From Ferdinandcohnia humi_A (GTDB taxonomy: Bacteria > Bacillota > Bacilli > Bacillales > Bacillaceae_L): 64,000 bases of DNA. The translations under genes and the position numbers were made by a program. The notes beneath the pieces were generated by a model that worked only from the letters and a program-made list of their open reading frames with translations, did not search any database and was not told the DNA's origin. This document shows positions 1 through 8,613 of this stretch, piece after piece. Positions within the stretch are counted from its first letter, which is position 1; every line of letters begins with the position of its first letter. Location: contig JBLKRX010000002.1 of the NCBI GenBank assembly GCA_047608075.1, forward strand, positions 211,416 through 275,415, read 5' to 3'.

Positions 1-156
1 GGCGTTACGTAATGGTGAAATTAACTGTTCCAAATAGTGCTCTGATAAATCATGCTTCCCTGCGATTGTTTTTAATGACATCGGACCTTTTCCATGATTC
101 TTAGCAAGTTCAATCATAATGGTTAGTCCGTATCTTCCCTTTGTAGATATTTTCAT
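1..156 (-). CDS. cymR: CymR, Rrf2-family cysteine-metabolism repressor (5' part only)
   Basis: The window edge cuts this gene, leaving the first 52 codons. The protein begins MKISTKGRYGLTIMIELAK and continues into SEHYLEQLISPLRNA, the N-terminal winged helix-turn-helix of Rrf2 regulators and very close to Bacillus CymR. In B. subtilis CymR represses sulfur-uptake and cysteine-synthesis genes together with CysK. Its usual neighbour rarA is also near here, on the opposite strand. Only the DNA-binding part is visible, so the identity rests on that and on synteny. Confidence 0.85.
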   Translation of the reverse strand, partial: MKISTKGRYGLTIMIELAKNHGKGPMSLKTIAGKHDLSEHYLEQLISPLRNA

Positions 157-181
157 TTACTATCACACCCCTATATTTTCC

Positions 182-856
182 CTAACTACTAAAATGATTA
201 GCCTTTATTTCAGGTGACTTATCAAGTCTCCCCTTTAATTCATCAAATACCCTCTGACATTGTGGCAAAGTGAAACCAACTGCATATCCAATTGCAACAC
301 TGTATACTATTGTTCCCCAAAACACTGGACCACCTAGTATCCAACCAATCGATAGCACAATAATTTCAATACCAGTACGAATATACTGTACTTTCCACTT
401 TGTGAGTTCAGTTAATGCTAGCATAAGGCTATCTCTCGGACCAGCACCTACCCTTGATGAAATATATATTCCCATTCCATAACCATTTACGATAACCCCA
501 GTAAGTAACATAATGATTTTACCTGTTAATGATGACGGTGTTCCAAAGAATGGAATCATCATGTACATATCAATAAAGATTCCGACAAAAATCATATTTA
601 AGAAAGCACCTATTTGAGGCAATCGTTTCAATAGTAATGAAGAAACAAATAAAATAAAAAAACCAACGATAATTGACCATGAACCAATTGTCAAACCAAG
701 TTGTTTATAGAGACCAATATGAAACACGTCCCAAGGAGATGCACCGAGATTTGCTTTTATAATTAGTACAATCCCCAGCGACATAATTAATAACCCAATA
801 AAATAGGCAGACCACTTCAATGCGTGGTGGCTAAAACTAGACTGACCTCTCAACAT
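182..856 (-). CDS. YczE/YyaS/YitT-family integral membrane protein
   Basis: A 224-residue protein with about five hydrophobic segments. Two related motifs, GASPWD near residue 38 and GAGPRDS near 137, mark the two halves of the YczE fold. The ATG at 856 follows a GGAGTGGAGC ribosome site. YczE in B. subtilis is needed for full surfactin synthesis, but the molecular role of the family is unknown and some members are annotated as possible transporters. It sits between cymR and rarA, which are adjacent in B. subtilis, so it is probably an insertion in this lineage. Family call firm, function unknown. Confidence 0.75.
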   Translation of the reverse strand: MLRGQSSFSHHALKWSAYFIGLLIMSLGIVLIIKANLGASPWDVFHIGLYKQLGLTIGSWSIIVGFFILFVSSLLLKRLPQIGAFLNMIFVGIFIDMYMMIPFFGTPSSLTGKIIMLLTGVIVNGYGMGIYISSRVGAGPRDSLMLALTELTKWKVQYIRTGIEIIVLSIGWILGGPVFWGTIVYSVAIGYAVGFTLPQCQRVFDELKGRLDKSPEIKANHFSS

Positions 857-1052
857 GCTCCACTCCGTTCTAACTCAAATGATGTTCTATTTTTGATATA
901 ATGACAGGATAGGCCTTGAATGCACCTATTGAATCTGAAGGTGTGCTGGCTTAACTGGTTAGAATACACCTCTAAGGAAGCAAAGCTTACACAATGTTTC
1001 CCTGGAAGTATTGATTTAAACTCACGACATTATAACATATATTGCAATTCAT

Positions 1053-1081
1053 TTGTATTTAAACAGCTAGAAACGTATGAT
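1053..1081 (+). promoter_or_regulatory. Candidate sigma-A promoter of rarA
   Basis: A TTGTAT -35 and a TATGAT -10 are separated by 17 bases and lie about 40 bases upstream of the rarA start. The -10 is good, the -35 is partial (4 of 6). Confidence 0.45.
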
Positions 1082-1122
1082 AAAGTTATTTTAGAGTAGA
1101 AAAAACATAGGAGGAGAACCAT

Positions 1123-2424
1123 TTGCTTTTCGAATCAATAATCGAAGCCCCATTATCGTATCGTATGCGGCCGAGAAATATAGTTGAAATCCTTGGACAA
1201 AAACATATTATTGGAAAAGATACTGCTTTATATCGAATGATTAGTAATGGGCATGTTCCTTCTATTTTACTATACGGGGAACCTGGAATCGGAAAGACCT
1301 CGATTGCGACAGCCATTGCGGGCACAGTTGAGATGCCATTCATATCCATTAATGCGACAACTGCCGGAAAAAAGGAGATAGAAGATGCAGTTGTAGTAGC
1401 GAAAACGGAGGGTAAATTAATTCTTTTTATCGATGAGGTACATCGATTTAATAAAGCACAGCAAGATTATTTATTACCACATGTAGAGCGTGGACTAATA
1501 TCGTTAATAGGGGCCACTACCGAGAATCCTTTTCATAGTGTAAATCCTGCAATTAGAAGTAGATGTGGTCAAATAAAAGAATTGAAGCCTCTTGAAAAAG
1601 AGGATATTAAAGAACTCATAAATCGGGCTCTTACGGATAAAGAGCGTGGGCTAGGACATTTGCAAATCGAGATCTCTGAAGAAGCGATTGATATTATTTC
1701 TTCGTCTACTAAAGGAGACGCAAGGTCTTCAATGAATGTATTAGAGGATGTGGTAATGGCGTCCAAACGAAGTGACAATGAAACCATTCAAATCGATATA
1801 GACTTAGTCAGAGAGTGTGTTCAAAACAAGGGCTTCTCACATGATAAAGATGGAGATCTTCATTATTCACTTCTTTCCTGTCTTCAAAAAAGTATACGAG
1901 GTAGTGATGTTAACGCAGCGTTACACTATCTAGCTAGGCTTATTGAAGGTGGAGATTTGGTTTCGATTTGTAGAAGGTTAACGGTCATTGCCTATGAGGA
2001 TATTTCGATTGCAGCTCCAGAGGTCGCTGTTCACACAGTATCTGCTTGTCAGGCTGTGGAGCGTTTAGGACTCCCAGAGGCACGAATTCCACTAGCCACT
2101 ATAATTGTAGAGCAATGTCTATCACCAAAAACAAATAGTGCATACAAAGCATTAGACCTTGCACTTGAGGATATTCGGAAAGGAAATATTGGAGAAATAC
2201 CACATCATTTACGCGATGCTCATTACAGTGGTGCAAAATATTTAGGCCATGGAATTGGGTATAAATATCCTCATGATTATCCTAATGGGTGGGTTAATCA
2301 ACAATACTTACCCGATGCTTTAAAGAATAAAAAGTATTTTTCTCCTAAACAAAATGGACAAGAAAAACACTTTTCAAAGGTATATGATCGACTTGAATCA
2401 TTAAAAAAAGAAGGGAAGAATTAG
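1123..2424 (+). CDS. rarA: RarA (MgsA/WRNIP1 family) replication-associated recombination ATPase
   Basis: This 433-residue AAA+ ATPase acts at stalled replication forks with SSB and the recombination machinery. Walker A is GEPGIGKTS at residues 52-60, Walker B is LFIDEVHRF at 101-109, and the GATTEN sensor motif follows near 130. The C-terminal half has the RarA tetramerisation region ending in PHDYPNGWVNQQYLPD. Translation starts at TTG 1123 behind an AGGAGGAG ribosome site. Length is close to B. subtilis YrvN (about 420). It is transcribed alone on the plus strand and ends in a hairpin terminator that overlaps its stop codon. Confidence 0.93.
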   Translation: MLFESIIEAPLSYRMRPRNIVEILGQKHIIGKDTALYRMISNGHVPSILLYGEPGIGKTSIATAIAGTVEMPFISINATTAGKKEIEDAVVVAKTEGKLILFIDEVHRFNKAQQDYLLPHVERGLISLIGATTENPFHSVNPAIRSRCGQIKELKPLEKEDIKELINRALTDKERGLGHLQIEISEEAIDIISSSTKGDARSSMNVLEDVVMASKRSDNETIQIDIDLVRECVQNKGFSHDKDGDLHYSLLSCLQKSIRGSDVNAALHYLARLIEGGDLVSICRRLTVIAYEDISIAAPEVAVHTVSACQAVERLGLPEARIPLATIIVEQCLSPKTNSAYKALDLALEDIRKGNIGEIPHHLRDAHYSGAKYLGHGIGYKYPHDYPNGWVNQQYLPDALKNKKYFSPKQNGQEKHFSKVYDRLESLKKEGKN

Positions 2425-2450
2425 GTAACCTAATCTTTCCTTCTTTTTTA
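2410..2450. terminator. Bidirectional terminator between rarA and the ABC exporter genes
   Basis: A stem of about 15 base pairs, GAAGGGAAGAATTAGG paired with CCTAATCTTTCCTTC, is flanked by A-runs and T-runs. It overlaps the rarA stop and can serve both convergent genes. Confidence 0.85.
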
Positions 2451-2489
2451 TTTGTTTAACAGCAGGTAGCTTACTTATTCATTAATACT

Positions 2490-3443
2490 TTATGCTGCGA
2501 CGTCTCTCTTATTAAAGATAAACCAAGATATCGCATTGAAAATAACAAAATATATAAGTAACATAACAATCGAGAACGTTATCGTCATTCCCTCTACAAA
2601 CGGGGTCCCTTTTAAGTACACAGATAGGTCTGTATTGGCAAACAGGATATATTTTGCCCACTCAAACTTCATTGCCAAAATAGATGTAATATTCACACCT
2701 GCAAACATTAAGAAAATAGCTAATCCGATTGCAAGAGAACTACTTCTAAACACCGTTGAAATCATAAATGCAAAAGTAGACATCATGATTAAATTAATGG
2801 ACTTAAGTCCAAAAACACTTAATACATGAGCAATCATATGAACTTCCTTTACTGCCCCATCCTTATAAACAAGGTGTGGTTGCGATGCCCCTTCTACCCC
2901 AAATGCTATAATGCCAACAATAAACGAGACAACAAATAGTAATAGCAATGAGAGTAGAGCAAATAAAATTGTTCCTAAATATTTTGATAAGAGTATTTTA
3001 GATCTTGAAACTGGTCTAATCAGTAGTAATTTAATTGTCCCCCATGAAAATTCTGATGCAACACTGCTTGCCCCTACAATAATGGTAAACAACGTAATGA
3101 GTGAAATAATTTCAGCTGCATTAAGCATAAAATTCCAAAGTGAGTCTGCTGACATTGGTGGAATATTATGCTCAATCCGGTATTCATTTACTGCAAGTTC
3201 CCTTTTAAATGAGTCCTTTACCAATGAGGGTGCTCCTTCATTTTCAAGGCTCGTTTTAATACTTTCATTTTGTTGTTGAAGAGATTGTTGCCAATTTTGG
3301 TCTGTGTTGTTATTCGTTGAGAGGTCCATAACAATACCAACAATAATCGTGGCTACCAACAAAATAGCAAGCATGATCCATGTTGAAACACGACGATATA
3401 TTTTCATATTTTCATTTTGAATTAATTTTACGATATTAGCCAA
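2490..3443 (-). CDS. ABC-2 type transporter, permease subunit
   Basis: A 317-residue permease with an N-terminal anchor (residues 20-40), a large extracytoplasmic loop, and about five further membrane segments, the layout of ABC-2 permeases of the BcrB/NatB kind. The motif FSWGTIKLLLIRPVSRSKILLSKY is the cytoplasmic coupling helix typical of the family. The gene overlaps the end of the ATPase gene upstream by 8 bases, so the two are translationally coupled. The substrate cannot be read from the sequence. Related pairs export peptides, antibiotics or sodium. Confidence 0.85.
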   Translation of the reverse strand: MANIVKLIQNENMKIYRRVSTWIMLAILLVATIIVGIVMDLSTNNNTDQNWQQSLQQQNESIKTSLENEGAPSLVKDSFKRELAVNEYRIEHNIPPMSADSLWNFMLNAAEIISLITLFTIIVGASSVASEFSWGTIKLLLIRPVSRSKILLSKYLGTILFALLSLLLLFVVSFIVGIIAFGVEGASQPHLVYKDGAVKEVHMIAHVLSVFGLKSINLIMMSTFAFMISTVFRSSSLAIGLAIFLMFAGVNITSILAMKFEWAKYILFANTDLSVYLKGTPFVEGMTITFSIVMLLIYFVIFNAISWFIFNKRDVAA

Positions 3444-4356
3444 TTTGATTTCCTCCTGTTACCTCTAGGAATCGGTCCTCTAATGTTTTTGTAAGTTGAA
3501 CAATGCCATACACATTAATTTCATTTTTTACAAGACTAGCATTTATCTTAGGAATCATTTCGTTTTCAAGTGATAACTCGAGACCTTTATCATTCTGTTC
3601 AATGACAAGCTCAGGAAATTGTTGTGACAGTACAGTTTTTGCTTTAGTGGAATCATTTAACTGAAATTGAACTCTTATAAATCTCTCTTCATTCATAAAC
3701 TCGGTCACCTTTTGAACTCCTACAAGACTACCGTTTTGAATGATTCCAATTCGGTCGCACATCATTTCCATCTCAGAAAGTAAATGACTTGATACGATAA
3801 CAGCTAGACCTTCCTTTCTTGCAAGCTTTCTAACGTAGTCACGTACTTCTCTTATTCCTGATGGGTCTAGACCGTTTGTCGGTTCATCTAGAATTAAAAT
3901 AGATGGACGATGTAAAAGTGCTTGGGCAATTCCCAAACGCTGCCTCATACCTAACGAATACGTTTTTACCTTATCATGAATACGTTTTTCCAACCCTACA
4001 AGTTCACTAACTTCCTTAATCCTTTCCTTTGTAACACCATTAACCATTCTTGCATAATGGACAAGGTTTTGATGACCGGTTAAGAACTTATACATTTCTG
4101 GATTCTCAACAATTCCACCTATATGTTGAACGGCCTTTTCAAAGTTTTTTGTTATGCTAGTACCCTTTATTACTACTTCCCCTTCAGTAATTGAGATAAG
4201 ACCAACAAGCATCCGAATCGTTGTCGTTTTACCTGCACCATTTGGCCCAAGAAAACCAAATACTTCGCCTGGATATACATCAAAGGAAAGACCCTTAATT
4301 ATCTCTTTTCTACCGATTGTTTTTTTAAGATTCTTTAACTGTAAAACTGGCTCCAC
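3436..4356 (-). CDS. ABC transporter ATP-binding subunit (BcrA-like exporter)
   Basis: The ATPase partner of the following permease. Counting from the chosen start, Walker A is GPNGAGKTT at about 38-46, the signature is YSLGMRQ near 133-139, and Walker B is ILILDEPTNGLDP near 153-165. The C-terminal 90 residues form the extra domain common in BcrA-like ATPases. An in-frame ATG lies at 4422, but GTG 4356 has an AGGAGG site 5 bases upstream and gives the usual N-terminus, so 306 residues is preferred. No regulatory genes (two-component or immunity) are beside it. Confidence 0.87.
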   Translation of the reverse strand: MEPVLQLKNLKKTIGRKEIIKGLSFDVYPGEVFGFLGPNGAGKTTTIRMLVGLISITEGEVVIKGTSITKNFEKAVQHIGGIVENPEMYKFLTGHQNLVHYARMVNGVTKERIKEVSELVGLEKRIHDKVKTYSLGMRQRLGIAQALLHRPSILILDEPTNGLDPSGIREVRDYVRKLARKEGLAVIVSSHLLSEMEMMCDRIGIIQNGSLVGVQKVTEFMNEERFIRVQFQLNDSTKAKTVLSQQFPELVIEQNDKGLELSLENEMIPKINASLVKNEINVYGIVQLTKTLEDRFLEVTGGNQIG

Positions 4357-4489
4357 ACTGTTTCCTCCTATCAGATTACAAGACTCTACCAAAATTAGTA
4401 CATGTAACCATAAATTACTCATACGAATCTATTTACGAATCAACATATGAAAAAGTTCCCATTTTTAATGGCTGCTTTTTCATTTTGTT

Positions 4490-4716
4490 GATATATAAGA
4501 AATTCGCAAGCGCCTTGGAAGAGGACCGGCAACTAAAATCCGCCACGTCCTGTGGCGAACGTTGACGTCAGCACGTCCATTCGTAAGGACGACAAGCAAA
4601 TATTCTGTTGCAAAAAAGTCGTTCTTTGATTTTTCTTTGCAGATTGTTTTTAACCTCAAGTGGGTAGGCTCGTTTGCGCTAGACATAGAAAACTATGTTC
4701 AAAATTTTATACTTAT
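4490..4716 (+). repeat. Dispersed repeat family A, copy 1
   Basis: Starts AAGAAATTCGCAAGCGCCTTGG and ends with CGCTAGACATAGAAAACTATG, then TTCAAAATTTTATACTT. Shared blocks with the copies near 15.6 kb and 63.6 kb include GCAAGC, CGACAAGCAAAT, TTCTGT-GCAAAAAAGT, TTTTTAACCTC and the 3' block. Like copy 3, but unlike copy 2, it carries a central arm with the hairpin GCCAC-GTCCT-GTGGC followed by GAACGTTGAC. No real gene lies in it. The gap 4357-4895 also has the hairpin CTCTGTCC/GGGCAGAG at about 4731-4748. Confidence 0.75.
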
Positions 4717-4821
4717 CCTTTGAAAAAACGTCTCTGTCCCCGGGCAGAGAGTATTAACAAGAATGAAAGTATCAAAATGGTAACCAAAGTCAAAGCATAA
4801 ATGTTTCAATAAACTAGTAAT

Positions 4822-4851
4822 GTATAAAACAAAAATAACGTGGTCATGCTA
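4822..4851 (+). promoter_or_regulatory. Candidate sigma-F promoter of rsfA
   Basis: GTATA at 4822-4826 and GGTCATGCTA at 4842-4851 are 15 bases apart. They match the forespore sigma-F consensus (GYATA, then GGNNANANTR) at all but one position. B. subtilis rsfA is a sigma-F gene. Confidence 0.55.
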
Positions 4852-4895
4852 GATATAAAGAAAAAATCTAGTATTAATAGGGAGTTGATTCAATA

Positions 4896-5573
4896 ATGAA
4901 GGTAAGACAAGACGCATGGTCACATGAGGATGATCTATTACTAGCAGAAACTGTATTACGATACATACGTGAAGGTGGAACACAATTAGCTGCCTTTGAT
5001 GAGGTAGGAGATAAATTAAACCGTACATCCGCTGCATGTGGTTTTAGATGGAATGCGGAGGTTCGTAATAATTATGAGCAAGCAATTGCAATTGCTAAAA
5101 AGCAACGTAAAGAAAGAAAGCGTGCCCTGGAGAGAATGAATAAAGATAATGTAATCGTTTCTACTCCAAAAATAGATGAAAATGTCAATGTACCTGAGAT
5201 GCAGGCTTCGATCATTGAGGAAGTTTCTACTGAATTACATCCAATACCAAGTTTACCTAAGTCTATCACGCTTGAAGATTGTATTTCTTTCTTAACAAGT
5301 TTACGAAAAAACGACTTACTATCAAATCAATTAGAGGCAGAAAATAATCGTTTACAAAGGGAAAATGAGTCTCTACGCCATAAGACAAAAGAACTTGAGA
5401 AAAAGCTAGAAAAGCTTGCTGACCAACAGACTATCATTCAAGAAGACTACCAAGCACTTGTTCAAATTATGGATCGTGCAAGAAGGTTAGTTATGTTTGA
5501 GGACACAGAAGAAAGAAACGCCCCTGCTTTCCGAATGGATAAAAACGGAAATCTCGAACAGGTAGCAAAATAG
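4896..5573 (+). CDS. rsfA: RsfA-family prespore-specific transcriptional regulator
   Basis: A 225-residue protein. Residues 1-60 form a Myb/SANT-like domain (RQDAWSHEDDLLLAETVLRYI, then the CGFRWN motif near 50), followed by a basic stretch (KKQRKERKR) and a coiled coil at about 145-195. This is the RsfA/YlbO architecture. In B. subtilis RsfA fine-tunes sigma-F targets in the forespore. An AGGGAG site precedes the ATG by about 10 bases, a candidate sigma-F promoter lies upstream and a strong terminator follows. RsfA and YlbO paralogues are not easily separated by eye, so the symbol is tentative. Confidence 0.8.
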   Translation: MKVRQDAWSHEDDLLLAETVLRYIREGGTQLAAFDEVGDKLNRTSAACGFRWNAEVRNNYEQAIAIAKKQRKERKRALERMNKDNVIVSTPKIDENVNVPEMQASIIEEVSTELHPIPSLPKSITLEDCISFLTSLRKNDLLSNQLEAENNRLQRENESLRHKTKELEKKLEKLADQQTIIQEDYQALVQIMDRARRLVMFEDTEERNAPAFRMDKNGNLEQVAK

Positions 5574-5578
5574 ACAAA

Positions 5579-5608
5579 AATCGTGGCCAACTCGGCCACG
5601 ATTTTTTA
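5579..5608. terminator. Bidirectional terminator between rsfA and tcdA
   Basis: Perfect 8-bp stem TCGTGGCC/GGCCACGA with a five-base loop, A-run on one side and T-run on the other. It serves the convergent genes rsfA and tcdA. Confidence 0.9.
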
Positions 5609-6370
5609 TTCATCTTTAACTCTTGAAATTTTAATATCCTTAAGTATTTCTCTTACAACATAGCTTGCCATAATTAAGCCTGCAACAGATGGAACAAAAG
5701 CATTTGATGATGGAGGCATTTTAGCCTTACGTATTTTTGCATTTTCATCTGTAATTTCTTTACGGATGTCCTCTCTAATTACGATTGGACTTTCATCAGA
5801 GAATACTACAGGAATCCCCTTTCGAATTCCTTCCTTTCGTAATGTGGTGCGGATCACCTTCGCAATAGGATCGGTGTGCGTTTTTGAAATATCAGCAATT
5901 TGAAAACGAGTTGGATCCATTTTATTTGCTGCACCCATCGATGAAATAATTGGGATGTTACGCTTTAAACATTCTTTCATTAAGTGTATTTTGTAGACAA
6001 TTGTATCAGATGCATCAATTACAAAATCAAGACCATAGCTAAAGAATTGCTCATAGGTTTCTTCCGTATAAAACATTTTTAGAGCAATCACTTCACATTT
6101 TGGATTAATGTCAGCAATACGTTCTTTCATTACATCAACCTTCGATTGTCCTACTGTCGAAAGTAGGGCTGGAAGCTGTCGATTTACATTTGTAATGTCA
6201 ATATTGTCTTTATCGACTAGAACTAATCTTCCAACACCGGAACGAGCAAGAGCCTCAACAGAAAAAGAGCCAACTCCCCCCACTCCAAGTACAGCTACTG
6301 TACTGTTTTTTAATGTTTCTACCCCTTGTTTGCCTATCGCCAATTCATTACGTGAAAATTGGTGTAACAT
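5606..6370 (-). CDS. tcdA: TcdA/CsdL, tRNA threonylcarbamoyladenosine dehydratase
   Basis: A 254-residue E1-like enzyme (YrvM in B. subtilis) that uses ATP to cyclise t6A37 of tRNA to ct6A. The nucleotide-binding glycine motif GVGGVGS is at residues 29-35, followed by the Asp/Arg pattern DKDNIDITNVNRQLPA. The region near 215 has KMPPSSNAFVPSVAG, typical of TcdA, and it lacks the catalytic cysteine arrangement of ThiF/MoeB. The ATG at 6370 follows GGAGTTGAAGAT. It lies downstream of the 6S RNA and aspS, as in B. subtilis. Confidence 0.9.
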   Translation of the reverse strand: MLHQFSRNELAIGKQGVETLKNSTVAVLGVGGVGSFSVEALARSGVGRLVLVDKDNIDITNVNRQLPALLSTVGQSKVDVMKERIADINPKCEVIALKMFYTEETYEQFFSYGLDFVIDASDTIVYKIHLMKECLKRNIPIISSMGAANKMDPTRFQIADISKTHTDPIAKVIRTTLRKEGIRKGIPVVFSDESPIVIREDIRKEITDENAKIRKAKMPPSSNAFVPSVAGLIMASYVVREILKDIKISRVKDE

Positions 6371-6515
6371 ATCTTCAACTCCATAAAGTAGTAAATATCA
6401 ATCATCTGTTCTTCAAAAATAATCCTTGCTGTATTTTTTCCCGATTATGACTATATCATACTTTCACCTAATTTCAAGTATTTCTATGTGAAATAATGTA
6501 TTTCATAAGAAATGA

Positions 6516-6551
6516 AAATAAAAAATCCTGTATAACCACGTATACAGGATT
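6516..6551 (-). terminator. Rho-independent terminator after the 6S RNA
   Basis: On the minus strand AATCCTGTATA...TATACAGGATT forms an 11-bp stem followed by TTTTTATTTT. It lies just downstream of the 6S RNA and upstream of tcdA. Confidence 0.85.
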
Positions 6552-6574
6552 GGATATACCATATTGTTTTTCTT

Positions 6575-6780
6575 TTGAGTAGAAAGTCCCAATCGTGCCG
6601 TCGATGCCTTAGTTTTGAACCCGCTCACCGCAGGTGGGTGCCTTGTTTCAATGTTTGTAAGTCCTCACACCATTCCTGGAGGCATTTACGTAAATTGAAA
6701 ACTCCAGGCTCCCGTATAATCTATTGTTCGGTCAAAACAATAGGTTATACGACAAACACATCAGGACTTCTACCTTTATG
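6575..6780 (-). ncRNA. ssrS: 6S RNA (SsrS; BsrA-like)
   Basis: The minus strand between aspS and tcdA encodes a roughly 200-nt RNA. Its ends, TAGAAGTCC and GGACTTTCTA, pair as a closing stem. Inside are blocks I recognise from Bacillus 6S RNA: GTCCTGATGTG, GGAGCCTGGAGTTT, GCCTCCAGGAATGGTGTGAGG and GGCACCCACC. 6S RNA imitates an open promoter and sequesters sigma-A RNA polymerase in stationary phase. The locus matches bsrA of B. subtilis, also next to aspS. Exact ends are inferred from the closing stem. A candidate promoter (TTGTAA, 17 bases, TATTCT) lies just upstream. Confidence 0.85.
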
Positions 6781-6838
6781 TCAAAAGAATAACATATGAA
6801 AAATAGCATTACAAGTTGACCAAAAAGGGTTTTGTTCG

Positions 6839-8608
6839 CTATTTATTTACATTAAGTGACAAATGAAGATCGTCTAGCTGCGCTTTACTTACCTCTCCAG
6901 GGGCTTCTGTTAATACGCAACTTGCACTTGCAGTTTTTGGAAATGCAATTGTATCACGTAGATTTGATCTTCCTGCAAGTAACATAACAAGTCTATCTAA
7001 GCCTAATGCGATACCGCCGTGTGGAGGAGTACCATACTCAAATGCTTCTAACAAGAAACCAAACTGTTCACGTGCTTCTTCTTCAGTAAACCCAAGAACC
7101 TTGAACATTTTTTCCTGAATGTTTCTTTCGAATATACGAAGCGAACCTCCACCAAGCTCATAACCGTTTAAAACAAGGTCATATGCTTGAGCTTTAACAG
7201 CACCTGGATTTGATTCTAAAAGAGCCAAATCCTCTCGTACAGGCATTGTGAATGGGTGGTGAGCTGCATAATAACGTCCTTCTTCCTCAGCATACTCTAG
7301 TAGTGGCCAATCTGTTACCCAAAGGAAGTTAAATTTCGAAGCATCAATCAATTCAAGCTCCTTACCTAGCTTCAAGCGAAGAGCACCTAATGCATCTGCT
7401 ACTACACTCTTTTTATCTGCAACAAACAATAATAAATCTCCAGAAGATGCTTGTAGAACAGTACGAAGTGCAGTTTGCTCCTCAGGACTAAAGAATTTTG
7501 CAATTGGACCTTTCAGTTCATCCTGTTCGACTTTTAACCAAGCAAGCCCTTTTGCTCCATAACGATTTACGAACTCCGTCAGAGCATCAATATCCTTACG
7601 AGAATACTTATCAGCAGCACCGATTGCATTTATAGCTTTTACTTGACCACCATTTTCAACTGCACTGCTAAATACCTTAAAGCCGCTATCTTTGACCATT
7701 TCCGAAATATCAACAAGCTCCATTTCAAAACGAGTATCAGGTTTGTCAGATCCATAGCGTGACATTGCCTCATCATACGTAAGTCTTGGAAGTGGTAGCT
7801 GTATTTCAATCCCTTTGACATCTTTCATTACCTTATGCATCATCTGCTCAGTCATTGAAATGATGTCTTCTTGACTCATGAAAGATGTTTCAATATCGAT
7901 TTGTGTAAATTCTGGCTGTCTATCCGCACGAAGGTCTTCGTCTCTAAAACAACGAGCAATCTGATAATATCTTTCAAAACCACCTACCATTAGCAGCTGC
8001 TTAAAGATTTGCGGCGATTGTGGAAGTGCATAAAATTCACCAGGGTGAACTCGGCTTGGTACTAGATAATCTCTGGCACCCTCCGGTGTACTCTTCGTTA
8101 AAATTGGAGTTTCAATGTCAAGAAAGCCTTCACCATCTAAATAATCTCTAATCGACTTTGTTACATTATGACGCATTTTAAAGGTTTCAAACATAACTGG
8201 TCGACGTAAATCTAAATAACGATATTTTAAACGTACATCCTCAGATACATCTGTTTGATCTGCAATCATGAAAGGAGGAGTTTTGGCAGCATTTAGGATT
8301 GAAACGGTTTCGACCTTAATTTCAATTTTTCCAGTTACAAGATTGTTATTAACTGTTCCTTCTTCACGAGCAACTACGATACCTTCTACATCAAGAACAT
8401 ATTCATTTCTAATCGATTCTGCGATTTTTAAAGCTTCTAACGAAACATCAGGATTGAAAACGATTTGAACGATTCCTGTTCTGTCTCTAAGGTCGATAAA
8501 AATAAGTCCACCAAGGTCTCTGCGCTTTTGCACCCAGCCTTTAAGTTTTACCTTTTCGCCAATGGCTTTTTCTGTAATTTCACCACAATAATATGTTCTT
8601 CCAAACAT
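6839..8608 (-). CDS. aspS: Aspartyl-tRNA synthetase
   Basis: A 589-residue class II synthetase charging tRNA-Asp. It has the OB-fold anticodon domain (residues 1-105, with GWVQKRRDLGGLIFIDLRD), motif 2 in FRDEDLRADRQPEFTQ, the bacterial GAD insertion, and motif 3 in GIALGLDRLVML. A GTG at 8617 would extend the protein by three residues and overlap hisS, but AGGAG abuts it. ATG 8608 sits 8 bases from that site and gives the usual N-terminus MFGRTYYCGE. It is the second gene of the hisS-aspS operon. Confidence 0.97.
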   Translation of the reverse strand: MFGRTYYCGEITEKAIGEKVKLKGWVQKRRDLGGLIFIDLRDRTGIVQIVFNPDVSLEALKIAESIRNEYVLDVEGIVVAREEGTVNNNLVTGKIEIKVETVSILNAAKTPPFMIADQTDVSEDVRLKYRYLDLRRPVMFETFKMRHNVTKSIRDYLDGEGFLDIETPILTKSTPEGARDYLVPSRVHPGEFYALPQSPQIFKQLLMVGGFERYYQIARCFRDEDLRADRQPEFTQIDIETSFMSQEDIISMTEQMMHKVMKDVKGIEIQLPLPRLTYDEAMSRYGSDKPDTRFEMELVDISEMVKDSGFKVFSSAVENGGQVKAINAIGAADKYSRKDIDALTEFVNRYGAKGLAWLKVEQDELKGPIAKFFSPEEQTALRTVLQASSGDLLLFVADKKSVVADALGALRLKLGKELELIDASKFNFLWVTDWPLLEYAEEEGRYYAAHHPFTMPVREDLALLESNPGAVKAQAYDLVLNGYELGGGSLRIFERNIQEKMFKVLGFTEEEAREQFGFLLEAFEYGTPPHGGIALGLDRLVMLLAGRSNLRDTIAFPKTASASCVLTEAPGEVSKAQLDDLHLSLNVNK

Positions 8609-8613
8609 GAAAC

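Noticed and set aside
857..1122. Hairpins upstream of rarA (GCACCT/AGGTGTGC, GGTGT/ACACC), considered as a riboswitch or small RNA
   Set aside because: No conserved riboswitch core or terminator is visible; only the rarA promoter can be supported.
4480..4686. Minus-strand ORF of 68 codons inside repeat A copy 1
   Set aside because: It resembles the minus-strand ORF at 63524-63736, but only because both lie in the same repeat. Frames are not conserved over the full copies, and there is no ribosome site.
4721..4750. CTCTGTCC/GGGCAGAG hairpin followed on the minus strand by ACGTTTTTTC, considered as a terminator
   Set aside because: No minus-strand gene ends upstream of it; it may be part of the repeat flank or an attenuator, but nothing decides this.
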